Part shown: positions 25,061-32,990 of the stretch, in pieces
How the letters are laid out: each line of letters starts with the position of its first letter
Position numbering within the stretch: the first letter of the stretch is position 1
Assembly (NCBI GenBank): GCA_963842335.1
Contig: CAWJGF010000024.1
Span: forward strand, 124,001-188,000
From: PALSA-600 sp963842335
GTDB lineage: Bacteria > Actinomycetota > Thermoleophilia > Gaiellales > Gaiellaceae
DNA: 64,000 bases
Direction: 5' to 3'
Program-made: the position numbers and the translations under genes
Notes under the pieces: generated by a model
Told to the model about the DNA's origin: nothing
The model's input: the letters and a program-made list of their open reading frames with translations, nothing else
Database searches by the model: none

Positions 25061-26500
25061 GCCGGGCGCCGTCGCGCGAACCGCGGTCGCCCGCTGACGC
25101 CGCGCAGCGACCGACGCTTGCACATCCGCCTCGACCTCGCGGTGACGCCTGATCCCGAAGGCGGCGAGCGAGCCGAGCGCGACAATCCCCGCACCCACGT
25201 AGACCGCCGGCGTCATGCCGTCGACGAACGACGGCCCGGTGCCGTACCCGCCGTAGTGAGCGAAGATCGACGCCAGCACCGCGACACCGAACACTCCGCC
25301 GAGCTCGCGCACGGCGTTGTTGGCGCCCGACGCCTGACCTTCCTCTTCCGGCTTTACGGCCGAGAGGACGACGTTTGCGACCGGCGCGAAGAAGAGCGCC
25401 ATGCCTGCTCCGGAGAGGATGAACGGAATCACAAGCGAGCTGTACGGCGTCGAGGGCGTCGAGACGGTCGCGATCCAGGCGAGCCCGGCGGCCTGCAGAG
25501 CAAGACCGAGGCCCATCAGCTTCTCGCCGCCGACCCGGTCGGACAGCGCACCGGCGATCGGCGCGATGAAGATCGGCATCGCCGTCCACGGCAGGATCCG
25601 CAACCCGGACTGCAGCGGCGAGTAGCCCTGCACCGTCTGGAAGAACTGCGCGAGCAGGAAGATCGAACCGAACATCCCGAAGAACATGAAGAGGCTGGAG
25701 ATGTTCGCAAGCGCGAAGGTGCGATTGCGGAAGAACCGCATCGGCAGCATCGGCGTGTCGGTGTGCAGCTCCCACCAGACGAACGCACCGAGCACGGCAA
25801 GCCCGCCGAGGAGCGCGCTCATGATCTCGGGCGACGTCCAACCGATCGCGTTGCCGCGGACGAGGCCCCACACGATGCCGAAGAGGCCAGCACTCGCAAG
25901 GCCGACGCCAGGAAGGTCGAGCTTCGACGCCGGCCCGCGGCTCTCAGCGAGCCGCGACCACGCGAGGGGCGCGAGGACGAGCCCGATCGGGACGTTCAAC
26001 CAGAAGATCCAGTGCCACGAGATGCCGCTGACGACGGCGCCGCCGACGAGCGGGCCGATGGCGACGGCAAGGCCGCTGATCCCGCCCCACGCACCGAGCG
26101 CGAGTCCGCGGCGCTCGGCCGGAACCGCGGCGGAGAGGATCGTAAGCGTCAGCGGCATGACGATCGCCCCGCCGAGTCCCTGCACCGCCCGGGCCGCGTC
26201 GAGCGCGCCGATCGACGGGGCGAGCGCGGCAGCCGCGGATGCAAGCGTGAAGATCGCGAGACCGATGGTGAGCATCCGCCGGCGGCCGAAGCGGTCACCG
26301 AGAGCGGCACCCGTCAGAAGCAGCACCGCGAAGGTCAGGGTGTACGCGTTCACTGTCCACTCGAGGCCGCTGAGGCTCGAGTGCAGGTCGACGCGGATCA
26401 CGGGCAGGGCCGTCGTCACGACGAGGTTGTCGAGCGTGACCATGAAGAGGGCGAGCGAGGTGATCGCGAACGTCCACCACATCTGTCGTTTGTGAGTCAT
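25049..26500 (-). CDS. MFS multidrug exporter, DHA2 (EmrB/QacA) family, 14 TM
   Basis: The 483 residues contain about 14 transmembrane helices. The DHA2 hallmarks are LDNLVVTTALPVIR in helix 1, the motif A loop ALGDRFGRRRMLTIGLA and motif C in AIGPLVGGAVVSGISW. These proton-driven pumps export drugs, dyes or lipids. I chose ATG at 26500 because an AGGAGG lies six bases upstream; a GTG at 26503 is too close to it. The TetR gene is 33 nt upstream on the same strand, and a palindromic operator overlaps the start. Expression is therefore probably induced by a TetR ligand. Confidence 0.92.
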   Translation of the reverse strand: MTHKRQMWWTFAITSLALFMVTLDNLVVTTALPVIRVDLHSSLSGLEWTVNAYTLTFAVLLLTGAALGDRFGRRRMLTIGLAIFTLASAAAALAPSIGALDAARAVQGLGGAIVMPLTLTILSAAVPAERRGLALGAWGGISGLAVAIGPLVGGAVVSGISWHWIFWLNVPIGLVLAPLAWSRLAESRGPASKLDLPGVGLASAGLFGIVWGLVRGNAIGWTSPEIMSALLGGLAVLGAFVWWELHTDTPMLPMRFFRNRTFALANISSLFMFFGMFGSIFLLAQFFQTVQGYSPLQSGLRILPWTAMPIFIAPIAGALSDRVGGEKLMGLGLALQAAGLAWIATVSTPSTPYSSLVIPFILSGAGMALFFAPVANVVLSAVKPEEEGQASGANNAVRELGGVFGVAVLASIFAHYGGYGTGPSFVDGMTPAVYVGAGIVALGSLAAFGIRRHREVEADVQASVAARRQRATAVRATAPGSQT

Positions 26501-26505
26501 CACTT
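26490..26505 (-). promoter_or_regulatory. TetR operator at the MFS start (AAGTGATGACTCACAA)
   Basis: The 16-nt site has the half-sites GTGA and TCAC separated by 4 nt, the same geometry as the operator at 27099-27114, and matches it at 13 of 16 positions. It overlaps the start codon and lies next to the Shine-Dalgarno, so bound repressor could block transcription into the exporter gene. Confidence 0.55.
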
Positions 26506-26533
26506 ACCTCCTGACGAAAAAAAGAGATCGGGC

Positions 26534-27088
26534 CTAACCGGCCTGATCGGGTTTGCAGCCTGCGACGAGCCGGGCGCCCCAGGGCTCTGCGGGCGCCTGC
26601 ATCGAGGCGAGGACGTTGAGGAGCATCCCGCCGGCGAAGAACTCCGAGATCTTCTCGGACGGTGCCCCGGAAACGCGCTCGACGTAGGTGACGAGGTCGC
26701 CGAAGCCGTTGCGCACGGCGGAGCAGATCTCGGGATCCCCGCACGCGGCATACGCCTGCATCTGTGCTCGCAGGTACGTGCGGTCGGACTCCAGGAGCTC
26801 ACCATATGCCTGGCCGATCGCCTCGAGCGCCTCCTCGCCTCGCTTGCCCTCGGCCGAGCGTTGCATCAGCTCGAGCGTCTGACGAAAGCAGCGCGACACG
26901 CCGGCGATGTACAGCTCCTTCTTCGTCCCGAAGAGCCGGAAGACATACGGCTGCGAGATGCCCGCGCGTCGGGCGATCTCCTCGGTCGAAGCGCCGTGCA
27001 GGCCCTTGTCCGCGAACACCTCGAGGGCGGCGTCGAGGATCTCCTCCCGGCGCTCCTCCTTCGACTTCCGTTCGTGGACGACGACCAT
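26534..27088 (-). CDS. TetR family transcriptional repressor
   Basis: The 184 residues have an N-terminal TetR helix-turn-helix: RREEILDAALEVFADKGLHG, then STEEIARRAGISQPYVFRLF with the recognition helix, followed by KKELYIAGVSRCF. The C-terminal ligand domain is helical. It lies directly upstream of the DHA2 exporter on the same strand, a classical repressor-pump pair. Its own promoter (27095-27123) carries a palindrome in the spacer, so it is probably autoregulated. The inducing ligand is unknown. Confidence 0.92.
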   Translation of the reverse strand: MVVVHERKSKEERREEILDAALEVFADKGLHGASTEEIARRAGISQPYVFRLFGTKKELYIAGVSRCFRQTLELMQRSAEGKRGEEALEAIGQAYGELLESDRTYLRAQMQAYAACGDPEICSAVRNGFGDLVTYVERVSGAPSEKISEFFAGGMLLNVLASMQAPAEPWGARLVAGCKPDQAG

Positions 27089-27094
27089 GCGAGT

Positions 27095-27123
27095 AGGTTA
27101 GTGATTACTCACTAGTTTGTCAA
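27095..27123 (-). promoter_or_regulatory. tetR promoter: TTGACA-17-TAACCT with operator in the spacer
   Basis: On the minus strand a perfect TTGACA (27118-27123) lies 17 nt from TAACCT (27095-27100), which lies 6 nt before the tetR ATG. The palindrome TAGTGATTACTCACTA (27099-27114, 6-bp arms, 4-nt centre) fills most of the spacer and touches the -10, as expected for autorepression. The whole promoter lies in the last codons and just past the stop of the upstream DegT gene. Confidence 0.72.
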
Positions 27124-28174
27124 GAGCGGTTGCCACCCGGTCGAGATCGCCCTCCGAGAGCCGCGTGTGGAAGGGCAGGGCCAGCGCCCGCTCGAAGACA
27201 CGCTTCGCGCCCAGGAACTCTCCGTGGTCGCGGTACGCGCCGAGAAGCGGCAGGGAATACGTCCCGATCTGGGCCTCGATCCCCTGTGCCCGCAGCCCGG
27301 CGAGCACGCGGTCGCGGTCGTCGACCTGCAGCACGTAGGCCTGCCAGCCGTGGACGTCGCCCTCGTCGGCGACGGGGATCTGCACCGGCAGATCGCGCAG
27401 GCGCTCGGAGTAGCCGTCGGCCACGCGCGTGCGCTCGGCCAGCAGCTCATCGAGACGCCGCGCCTGCGGGATCCCGACCGCGCAGAGAATGTCCGACAAG
27501 CGGTAGTTGAGCCCGGGTACCGGCATGTCCGGCGGCGCGAGCGATCGCCAGCCGTGGTTACGCATTTGCCGCACCGAGCCGGCGAACCGCTCGTCGTCGG
27601 TCGTGACCGCGCCGCCCTCGCCGGTGGTGACGATCTTCCGTGGATGGAAGCTGAGGCAGCCGGCAACGCCGAGCCCGCCGCAGGCACGCCCGCGATAACG
27701 CGCGCCGAGCGCTCCGGCCGCGTCTTCGAGCAACGGAACGTCTTCGGGTAGCTCATGCATCCGCAGCGGGCGGCCGAAGAGATGCACGCCGAGAATCGCC
27801 TTTGTCCGAGGCCCAACCTCGACCCGGGACGGATCGAGGTTCATCGTGTCTGGGTCGACGTCGACGAGCACAGGCTTCAGACCGGCGAGCGCGACGACAT
27901 TCGCGGTCGCCGGGAAGGTGTAGGCAGGCACGACGATCTCGTCACCCGGCTGCAGCTCGAGCGCGAGCACGGCGAGGTGTAGCGCCGCGGTGCCCGACGT
28001 GACGGCAACCGCGTGCTCGACCTCGCAGATGCGCGCGATCTCCGCCTCGAACTCGCCCACCTTCGGCCCCATGGTGAGCATGCCGCTCTCGAGGACCTGC
28101 GCGACCTCCGCGAGCTCGGCCTCGCCGACGGCGGGCCAGCCTAGGCGGATACCGGTGATTTCTCTCGATACCAC
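27098..28174 (-). CDS. DegT/DnrJ/EryC1 family PLP-dependent sugar aminotransferase
   Basis: The 358 residues from GTG 28174 have the family signature: LESGMLTMGPKVGEFEAE, VTSGTAALHLAVLALELQPG, VVPAYTFPATANVVALAGL, LEDAAGALGARYRGR and the PLP lysine block CLSFHPRKIVTTGEGG. It would transaminate a keto nucleotide sugar. The start lies 34 nt inside the end of the upstream SDR gene, so the two are coupled and the SDR may supply the substrate. It differs enough in sequence from the DegT proteins at 15756 and 62073 to suggest a different sugar. The TetR promoter is embedded in its 3' end. Confidence 0.88.
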   Translation of the reverse strand: MVSREITGIRLGWPAVGEAELAEVAQVLESGMLTMGPKVGEFEAEIARICEVEHAVAVTSGTAALHLAVLALELQPGDEIVVPAYTFPATANVVALAGLKPVLVDVDPDTMNLDPSRVEVGPRTKAILGVHLFGRPLRMHELPEDVPLLEDAAGALGARYRGRACGGLGVAGCLSFHPRKIVTTGEGGAVTTDDERFAGSVRQMRNHGWRSLAPPDMPVPGLNYRLSDILCAVGIPQARRLDELLAERTRVADGYSERLRDLPVQIPVADEGDVHGWQAYVLQVDDRDRVLAGLRAQGIEAQIGTYSLPLLGAYRDHGEFLGAKRVFERALALPFHTRLSEGDLDRVATALDKLVSNH

Positions 28175-29109
28175 GCGATTGTCTTCTCGAGGCCTTCGTC
28201 GAGCTCGACGCGCGGCTCCCAGCCGAGCGCCTCTCGCGCCTTCTCGACATTCGGGATGCGCAGCTCGACGTCGGCGTAGTGGAGCGGCTGGAACACGATC
28301 TCTCCGGAGGCGCCGGAGATCCTCTTGATGCGCTGTGCGAGATCGAAGATCGTGACCGTCCCTCGTGGGTTGCCGATGTTGAATGTCTGGCCGACCGCGG
28401 CGGGATGCTCGAGGCACAACAGCACGCCCGAGACCATGTCGGTGACGTAGGTCCACGCGCGGATCTGCGAGCCGTCGCCGTGAATCGTCAAGTCTCGGTC
28501 CGCGATCGCCGCCTCGATGAACGCGCGGATTGCGCCGCCGCCGATCTGGCCCGGGCCGAAGACGTTGAAGGGATGCACGGTGACGGTCGGCAGGCCGAGC
28601 TCGTCGTGGTAGGCGTGAGCCATGTGCTCGCCCGCGAGCTTCGAGACCGCGTACGTCCAGCGCGCCTCACCGACGGAGCCGATGGTCGAGACCTGTCCCT
28701 CCTTGACGTTCATCGCGTGGGTACCGAAGACCTCGCTGGTCGAGAAGTCGACGAAGCGCTCGAGGGTCGGGAGGGTCGCAATCGCTGCTTCGAGGGCGTT
28801 GTACGTGCCGATCACGTTCACTCGCATCGTCCGCACCGGACTGGCAAGAACCGTGTCGACGCCTGCAATCGCTGCGCAGTGCACGAAATGCGTCGCGCCG
28901 TCGGAGGCGGCGCGCAGTGCCGCCGGATCGAGGATGTCTCCTTCGACAAGCTCGTACCCCGGATGATCGGCGAGGTCGGTTCCCGAGAGCGAATCGCGGT
29001 GGAGGTTGTCGAATGCGACGACAGTGTTGCGGTCGACGAGCTGGCGCGCGAGGGTGGTCCCGATGAAGCCGGCGCCGCCGGTGATGAAGATCCGCTTGCC
29101 CTCGAGCAT
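28141..29109 (-). CDS. SDR family NAD-dependent sugar epimerase/dehydratase
   Basis: The 322 residues from ATG 29109 have the NAD loop RIFITGGAGFIGTTLARQL, the active-site block FSTSEVFGTH with the catalytic YAVSKLAGEHMAH, and HPFNVFGPGQIGGGAIRAF. The sequence belongs to the extended SDR group of UDP-sugar epimerases and dehydratases. The Asp/Glu pair of dTDP-glucose dehydratases is replaced by Ser-Glu, as in the other SDR at 18042. It is divergent from the ATP-grasp gene at 29227 and coupled to the DegT gene downstream, so it probably makes the keto sugar for that enzyme. Confidence 0.85.
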   Translation of the reverse strand: MLEGKRIFITGGAGFIGTTLARQLVDRNTVVAFDNLHRDSLSGTDLADHPGYELVEGDILDPAALRAASDGATHFVHCAAIAGVDTVLASPVRTMRVNVIGTYNALEAAIATLPTLERFVDFSTSEVFGTHAMNVKEGQVSTIGSVGEARWTYAVSKLAGEHMAHAYHDELGLPTVTVHPFNVFGPGQIGGGAIRAFIEAAIADRDLTIHGDGSQIRAWTYVTDMVSGVLLCLEHPAAVGQTFNIGNPRGTVTIFDLAQRIKRISGASGEIVFQPLHYADVELRIPNVEKAREALGWEPRVELDEGLEKTIAWYREKSPVSA

Positions 29110-29214
29110 CGGGGACAGACTAGATGGTCGGTGCGGGACCGGCATCCTCGGGCGGCGCCGCGGAATCGCGGCGGCGGAACGATCGAGCTCGTCCGGTCGA
29201 CGCTCACGTCGCAG

Positions 29215-29220
29215 TAGCAT
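29215..29220 (+). promoter_or_regulatory. Putative -10 box (TAGCAT) for the ATP-grasp operon
   Basis: TAGCAT is followed by exactly six bases and GTG at 29227, so the mRNA is probably leaderless. It lies in the 117-nt gap between this operon and the divergent SDR gene. No clear -35 was seen. Confidence 0.4.
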
Positions 29221-29226
29221 CGCGCC

Positions 29227-30435
29227 GTGAGAACCGTCCTCTTCGTCGGCGCGGGCCGGCATCAGCGGCGAGCGATCGTGCAGGCGAAGGAGATGGGCCT
29301 GCGGGTCGTGGCGGTCGACCGCAACCCGGAGGCGCCCGGCCTCGCGGAGGCAGACATCGCCCGGGTCGTCGACTTCGCCGATGCCGACGCGGTGATCAAG
29401 GCAACCGCGCGGATCAACATCGACGGCGTGCTGACAGTCAGCGCCGATCGAGCGGTGCCCGTCGTGGCGGCGGTTGCCGAAGCCCGAGGGCTGCCCGGCA
29501 TCGGAGTAGAAACGGCGCATCTCATGACCCACAAGGTCGCGATGCGCGCCCGCCTCGCCGACGCCGGCGTCCCGCAACCGCGTTTCGCCGCGGTGCGCTC
29601 GCTCTCCGAGCGTCGGCGCGCGGCGGACGAGGTCGGCTTCCCCGCGGTGCTGAAGCCCGCCGACTCGGGTGGGCAGCGCGGCGTGTTTCGCGTCGAGTCA
29701 CTCGACGACATCGATTCGCACCTTCACGAGGCGCTCGCCGCGTCGCCGAGCGGGGAGGCGATCCTCGAGGAGTTCGTGGACGGGATCGAGATGAACGGGA
29801 TCGTCCTGGCGCGCAGCGGCGAGGCGATCCCGCTGACGCTCTCCGATCGACTCCGCCCTCCGGGCGTCGGGTTTGGTGTCGGCTGGATCCACGTCTACCC
29901 GGCGACGATCTACGGGGAGCAACTCGCGGAGTCGGAACGCATCGCGACGCACACGGTGCACGCGCTCGGGCTGAAGACCGGTATCGCCTTCCCTCAGCTG
30001 ATCGCCGAGCCCGGCGGACGGGTTGTCGTCGTCGAGTGCGCGGCTCGCATCCCCGGCGGGCAAATGGCTGATCTTGTTCGGGTCGCGACGGGGGTCGACC
30101 TGGTCGAGGTGCAGATTCGCATGGCGCTCGGCGAGGAGCTCGCCGACGAGCTCGTGCAGGCTCGCTTCAAACAGCCGCTGGCGATCCGCTTTCTCACCGC
30201 CGAGCCCGGGCCGCTTCCCACGGGCCGGGTGAAGCGAGTTGGCCCACTCGACAAGGTGCTCGCGTTCCCCGGCGTCGTGCAGGCCGACGTGTATCTCCAG
30301 GTCGGAGAGGTGATCAGGCCCGTACGGGTCGACGGAGACCGTCGCGGCTACGTGATCGCGACGGCGGAGACGAACCTCGAGGCGCTCGAACGTGCAGAGG
30401 CCGCCGCAAGCCTCCTCGACGTGGAAGTCGAGTGA
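29227..30435 (+). CDS. ATP-grasp domain ligase
   Basis: The 402 residues have an N-terminal Rossmann-like domain (TVLFVGAGRHQRRAIVQA, VVAVDRNPEAPGLAEADIAR). The ATP-grasp core shows PAVLKPADSGGQRGVFRV, ILEEFVDGIEMNGIVL and the metal block VVVVECAARIPGGQMADL. It resembles the ATP-grasp at 16879-18090 in length, N-terminal domain and the AVDRxPxAPG motif, so the two are probably paralogues in parallel sugar-decoration modules. The family makes amide bonds through acyl phosphates. It heads an operon with a methyltransferase (4 nt overlap), a deacetylase-like protein and another ATP-grasp. Substrates unknown. Confidence 0.87.
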   Translation: MRTVLFVGAGRHQRRAIVQAKEMGLRVVAVDRNPEAPGLAEADIARVVDFADADAVIKATARINIDGVLTVSADRAVPVVAAVAEARGLPGIGVETAHLMTHKVAMRARLADAGVPQPRFAAVRSLSERRRAADEVGFPAVLKPADSGGQRGVFRVESLDDIDSHLHEALAASPSGEAILEEFVDGIEMNGIVLARSGEAIPLTLSDRLRPPGVGFGVGWIHVYPATIYGEQLAESERIATHTVHALGLKTGIAFPQLIAEPGGRVVVVECAARIPGGQMADLVRVATGVDLVEVQIRMALGEELADELVQARFKQPLAIRFLTAEPGPLPTGRVKRVGPLDKVLAFPGVVQADVYLQVGEVIRPVRVDGDRRGYVIATAETNLEALERAEAAASLLDVEVE

Positions 30436-31055
30436 GCGATCCGCGGACCAGGCTGGTGGCGGACGGCTACGACGCGATGATCGACACGTGGGAGGCCTGG
30501 GCGGCACAGGTCACCGACGATCCGCGCCAGGCCTGGGCGTCGAACCTCGCGGACCGGCTCGCTGAAGGAGACCGCGTGCTCGAGCTCGGCTGTGGAGGCG
30601 GCACCCGTGAGACTCGCGACCTCGCAGAACGCTTCGTGGTGACCGGAGTCGACCTCTCCAGGCGCCAACTGGAGCGGGCGCGGGAGCGCGTCCCCAAGGC
30701 CGCCTTCATCGAAGCCGACGTCACAGCACTCGATTTCGCTGCCGGTTCGTTCGAGGCGGTGGCCTCGTTCTATGCCTTCAACCACATCCCGCGAGAGCTT
30801 CTTCGTCCGCTCCTCGACAACATCCATGCGTGGGTCGGCCCCGGCGGTTGGCTCCTGACCGCGTTCGCGACGACCGACGAGGAAGCATGGACGGGCGACT
30901 TCCTCGGTGCGCCGACCTTCTTCTCCGGCTTCGAGCCGGAGGTCAACTCGCGGCTCGTCCGCGACGCGGGATTCCGGCTCGAGCGCGACGAAGTCGTGTC
31001 GATCGCCGAGCCGGAAGGCGCAGTCAGCTTCCAGTGGGTACTTGCACAGCGATGA
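30432..31055 (+). CDS. Class I SAM-dependent methyltransferase
   Basis: The 207 residues have motif I VLELGCGGGTRETRDLAE (about residues 48-65), motif II VTGVDLSRRQLERAR, an acidic IEADVTALDF and the motif IV block FEAVASFYAFNHIPRELL. This is a UbiE/COQ5-like small-molecule methyltransferase fold. GTG/ATGA overlaps on both sides link it to the ATP-grasp and to the deacetylase-like gene. It probably methylates the metabolite or glycan building block made by this operon. The acceptor cannot be deduced. Confidence 0.85.
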   Translation: MSDPRTRLVADGYDAMIDTWEAWAAQVTDDPRQAWASNLADRLAEGDRVLELGCGGGTRETRDLAERFVVTGVDLSRRQLERARERVPKAAFIEADVTALDFAAGSFEAVASFYAFNHIPRELLRPLLDNIHAWVGPGGWLLTAFATTDEEAWTGDFLGAPTFFSGFEPEVNSRLVRDAGFRLERDEVVSIAEPEGAVSFQWVLAQR

Positions 31056-31693
31056 CCTGTGACTTCTCCATGCAGCACTACCGCGACTTGTTGCGAGCTG
31101 CGAAAGCGGGCGGCTACACCTTCGCCGGCTTCGACCGCGACCCCGCGGCGGGCGCGCTGATCCTGCGTCACGACGTCGACCTGTCCCTTGCCGCGGCGGT
31201 CGCGGTCGCCGAGGTAGAGGCCGACGAAGGAGCCTGGTCGACGTGGTTCCTGATGACGCGGTCGTTGTTCTACAACCTCGACTCCGCCGAGGGTGTGCGC
31301 ACGATCGAACGGCTGCGCGCGCTTGGCCACCGCATCGCGCATCACGCCGTGTACCCACACGTCGACCTCGACGATCGTTTCGAGCCGGTTGTCGCCTGGC
31401 ACAACCCCGACCCGGACTACATGCGGGCAGCAATCGCCGGCGCCGTCAACGTGATGGAAGCACCGTTCTTCGATCCGGACCACTACCGATCCGATTCGAA
31501 CCAGCACTGGCGGCACGGCTGCCCCCATGAGGAGCTTGCTGCCGGCCGGTTTACCTGGCTCCAGCTTCTGACGCACCCCGAGATCTGGGCGTTCGACGGT
31601 GCGACGATGCGGGAGTCGATGGAATCGATGCTCGACTCCGACCGCGCGGCCCGGCTCGAGTATCTCCGCGCGGACCGCATCGATCTGTCGTGA
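31052..31693 (+). CDS. Polysaccharide deacetylase-like protein (WbmS type)
   Basis: The 213 residues from ATG 31052 contain the NodB-like start ALILRHDVDLSLAAAVAVA with the HDVD metal motif, STWFLMTRSLFYNL, and a His-rich RIAHHAVYPHVDL corresponding to the second metal ligand pair. The C-terminal part has VMEAPFFDPDHYRSDSNQHW and LLTHPEIW. This matches the short deacetylase-like proteins found in surface glycan loci such as Bordetella wbm. It may remove an acyl group from a sugar before the ATP-grasp adds another, which is inference. It is coupled to the upstream methyltransferase by ATGA. Confidence 0.8.
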   Translation: MTCDFSMQHYRDLLRAAKAGGYTFAGFDRDPAAGALILRHDVDLSLAAAVAVAEVEADEGAWSTWFLMTRSLFYNLDSAEGVRTIERLRALGHRIAHHAVYPHVDLDDRFEPVVAWHNPDPDYMRAAIAGAVNVMEAPFFDPDHYRSDSNQHWRHGCPHEELAAGRFTWLQLLTHPEIWAFDGATMRESMESMLDSDRAARLEYLRADRIDLS

Positions 31694-31752
31694 GCAAGCG
31701 CGAGGCGCAGATCGCCGAGCGCCGAGAGGAACTCGCTAGGTTCCTCGCGTGA
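31690..31752 (+). CDS. Possible 20-residue micro-ORF bridging two genes
   Basis: GTG at 31690 overlaps the deacetylase stop (GTGA), and this frame ends in TGA at 31750-31752, which overlaps the GTG of the next gene (GTGA again). The peptide (VSKREAQIAERREELARFLA) is strongly charged and looks helical. It could serve translational coupling across the 55-nt gap instead of making a stable product. A -10-like TAGGTT lies inside it, so the gap may instead hold an internal promoter. Too short for homology-based support. Confidence 0.35.
   Translation: MSKREAQIAERREELARFLA
31737..31742 (+). promoter_or_regulatory. Putative internal -10 box (TAGGTT) for the second ATP-grasp gene
   Basis: TAGGTT is followed by six bases and GTG at 31749, the geometry seen at many gene heads in this window. 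It may give the second ATP-grasp its own leaderless transcript. Confidence 0.35.
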
Positions 31753-32774
31753 AAGAGATCACCGTGATGGTCACCGCGTCCGGCGCGCCGGGGACGGCCG
31801 CGCTGCTGCGCGCGCTCCGCGAGAACGGCGAGCGCGAGCTGCGCCTCGTGGGCACGGACATGAGCGAGCGTTCGGTGGGCCGGCACCTGTGCGATGCCTT
31901 CCACGTTGTCCCGGGCGGGGCCGATCCAGCGTTTCCCGACGCGATGCTCGAGGTGGCGGAGCGCGAGCGGGTCGACGCCATCCTGCCGCAGTCGTCCTTC
32001 GATCTCGAGGGTCTCGCCGAGCACGTCGATCGTTTTCCGGTGCCGGTGCTCGTCTCTGGCCCGGCTGCGATCCGCCGTTCGAACGACAAGGCAGAGACCT
32101 ACGAGCTCTTGCATCGGCTCGGCGTACCGGCGCCCGAGTTCCGCCGCGTCAACGGCGCGCGCGCGGTCGACGCAGCTGCTCGCGAGCTCGGGTATCCCGA
32201 GCGCGCAGTGTGCTTCAAGCCCGTATTCTCGTCGGGCTCGCGCGGCTTCCGCATTCTCGACCCGACCGTCGACCGCGCGCACCAGTTGTTGCACGAGCGC
32301 CCGGGATCGGTGTCGATGCGGCTCGAGGAGGCGGTCGAGCTGCTACCCGATATCGGTGGCCCCGACCTCCTCGTGATGGAGCTTGCGACCGGAGGCGAGC
32401 GCACGATCGACGGCATCGGCAACGGTCGGGAGATCGTGCTCGGCCATCCGAAGACGCGCGAAGCGATGCGCGCGGGTCTCGCGATGTACTTCGTGACCCT
32501 TGCCGACGACGAGCTCATGGCGATCGGCAACCGCATCGTCGCCGAGCTCGAGATCGAGCACTTTTTCAACATCCAGCTCGTCGGTGACCAGGTGATCGAG
32601 ATCAACCCGCGCATCTCGACGGTCGTCTACCAGGAGGACCTCAACATCCCGTACCTGGGCGTGAAGCGCGCGCTCGGCGAGATCTCCGACGACGAGCTGC
32701 GTTCGCTCGCACCCCGCATCCGCTCCGGCCGAACCGCACTGCGCTACTTCGACCAGCTCGAGTTCGACCAGTGA
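31749..32774 (+). CDS. ATP-grasp ligase (CarB-like domain)
   Basis: The 341 residues open with TVMVTASGAPGTAALLRAL, the preATP-grasp fold, then SNDKAETYELLHRLGVPAPE. The ATP-grasp core has AVCFKPVFSSGSRGFRIL, LLVMELATGGERTIDGIG and the metal block FNIQLVGDQVIEINPRIST. This resembles the carbamoyl-phosphate-synthetase-like ATP-grasp proteins common in capsule and antibiotic loci. It differs from the other two ATP-grasp proteins in the window. It could add an acyl or aminoacyl group to a sugar or lipid precursor. The GTG start has a -10-like TAGGTT six bases upstream. Confidence 0.85.
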   Translation: MKEITVMVTASGAPGTAALLRALRENGERELRLVGTDMSERSVGRHLCDAFHVVPGGADPAFPDAMLEVAERERVDAILPQSSFDLEGLAEHVDRFPVPVLVSGPAAIRRSNDKAETYELLHRLGVPAPEFRRVNGARAVDAAARELGYPERAVCFKPVFSSGSRGFRILDPTVDRAHQLLHERPGSVSMRLEEAVELLPDIGGPDLLVMELATGGERTIDGIGNGREIVLGHPKTREAMRAGLAMYFVTLADDELMAIGNRIVAELEIEHFFNIQLVGDQVIEINPRISTVVYQEDLNIPYLGVKRALGEISDDELRSLAPRIRSGRTALRYFDQLEFDQ

Positions 32775-32816
32775 CGGACCGAGGTCCGGACGTGTCCGCT
32801 CCGGGCGCGGGCCGCT

Positions 32817-32859
32817 GCCAAACGAGCGTGACGGAAGAGTGACGAATCATCCACAGGCC
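32817..32859 (+). repeat. Dispersed 43-nt repeat, copy 1
   Basis: This stretch (begins GCCAAACGAG, ends TCCACAGGCC) matches 54005-54047 at 34 of 43 positions without gaps. Its last part (32839-32857, GTGACGAATCATCCACAGG) recurs nearby at 32925-32943 (16 of 19 matches). It lies in a 216-nt gap that holds no gene. Nature unknown. Confidence 0.5.
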
Positions 32860-32892
32860 AAAAAAGCCCTGCACCTGAGCGTCTTCTCGCCT

Positions 32893-32919
32893 CGACTCCG
32901 TCGCCAAGCGACTGAGTCG
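32893..32919 (+). terminator. Hairpin between the ATP-grasp and GT4 genes
   Basis: CGACTC-C-GTCGC pairs with GCGAC-T-GAGTCG around a CAA loop: an 11-bp stem with one mismatch. There is no T-tract after it. In high-GC Actinomycetota such hairpins can act as terminators, so this may end the ATP-grasp operon; it could also be part of the repeat element that flanks it. Confidence 0.35.
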
Positions 32920-32924
32920 AAACC

Positions 32925-32943
32925 GTCACGGATCGTCCACAGG
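32925..32943 (+). repeat. 19-nt repeat related to 32839-32857
   Basis: GTCACGGATCGTCCACAGG differs from the copy 86 nt upstream at three positions. A weaker relative (GTGACGAACGATCC) covers the probable start codon of the next gene at 32991, and another lies at 54027-54045. Confidence 0.45.
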
Positions 32944-32990
32944 TGTCTCGCGCGGCCAGCCTGGTTGGTCAGACCAAGTTCGGCGGAAGT

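Noticed and set aside
25118..27115. A 665-codon open frame on the plus strand
   Set aside because: It is antisense to the MFS and TetR genes, whose motifs and regulatory sites are clear.
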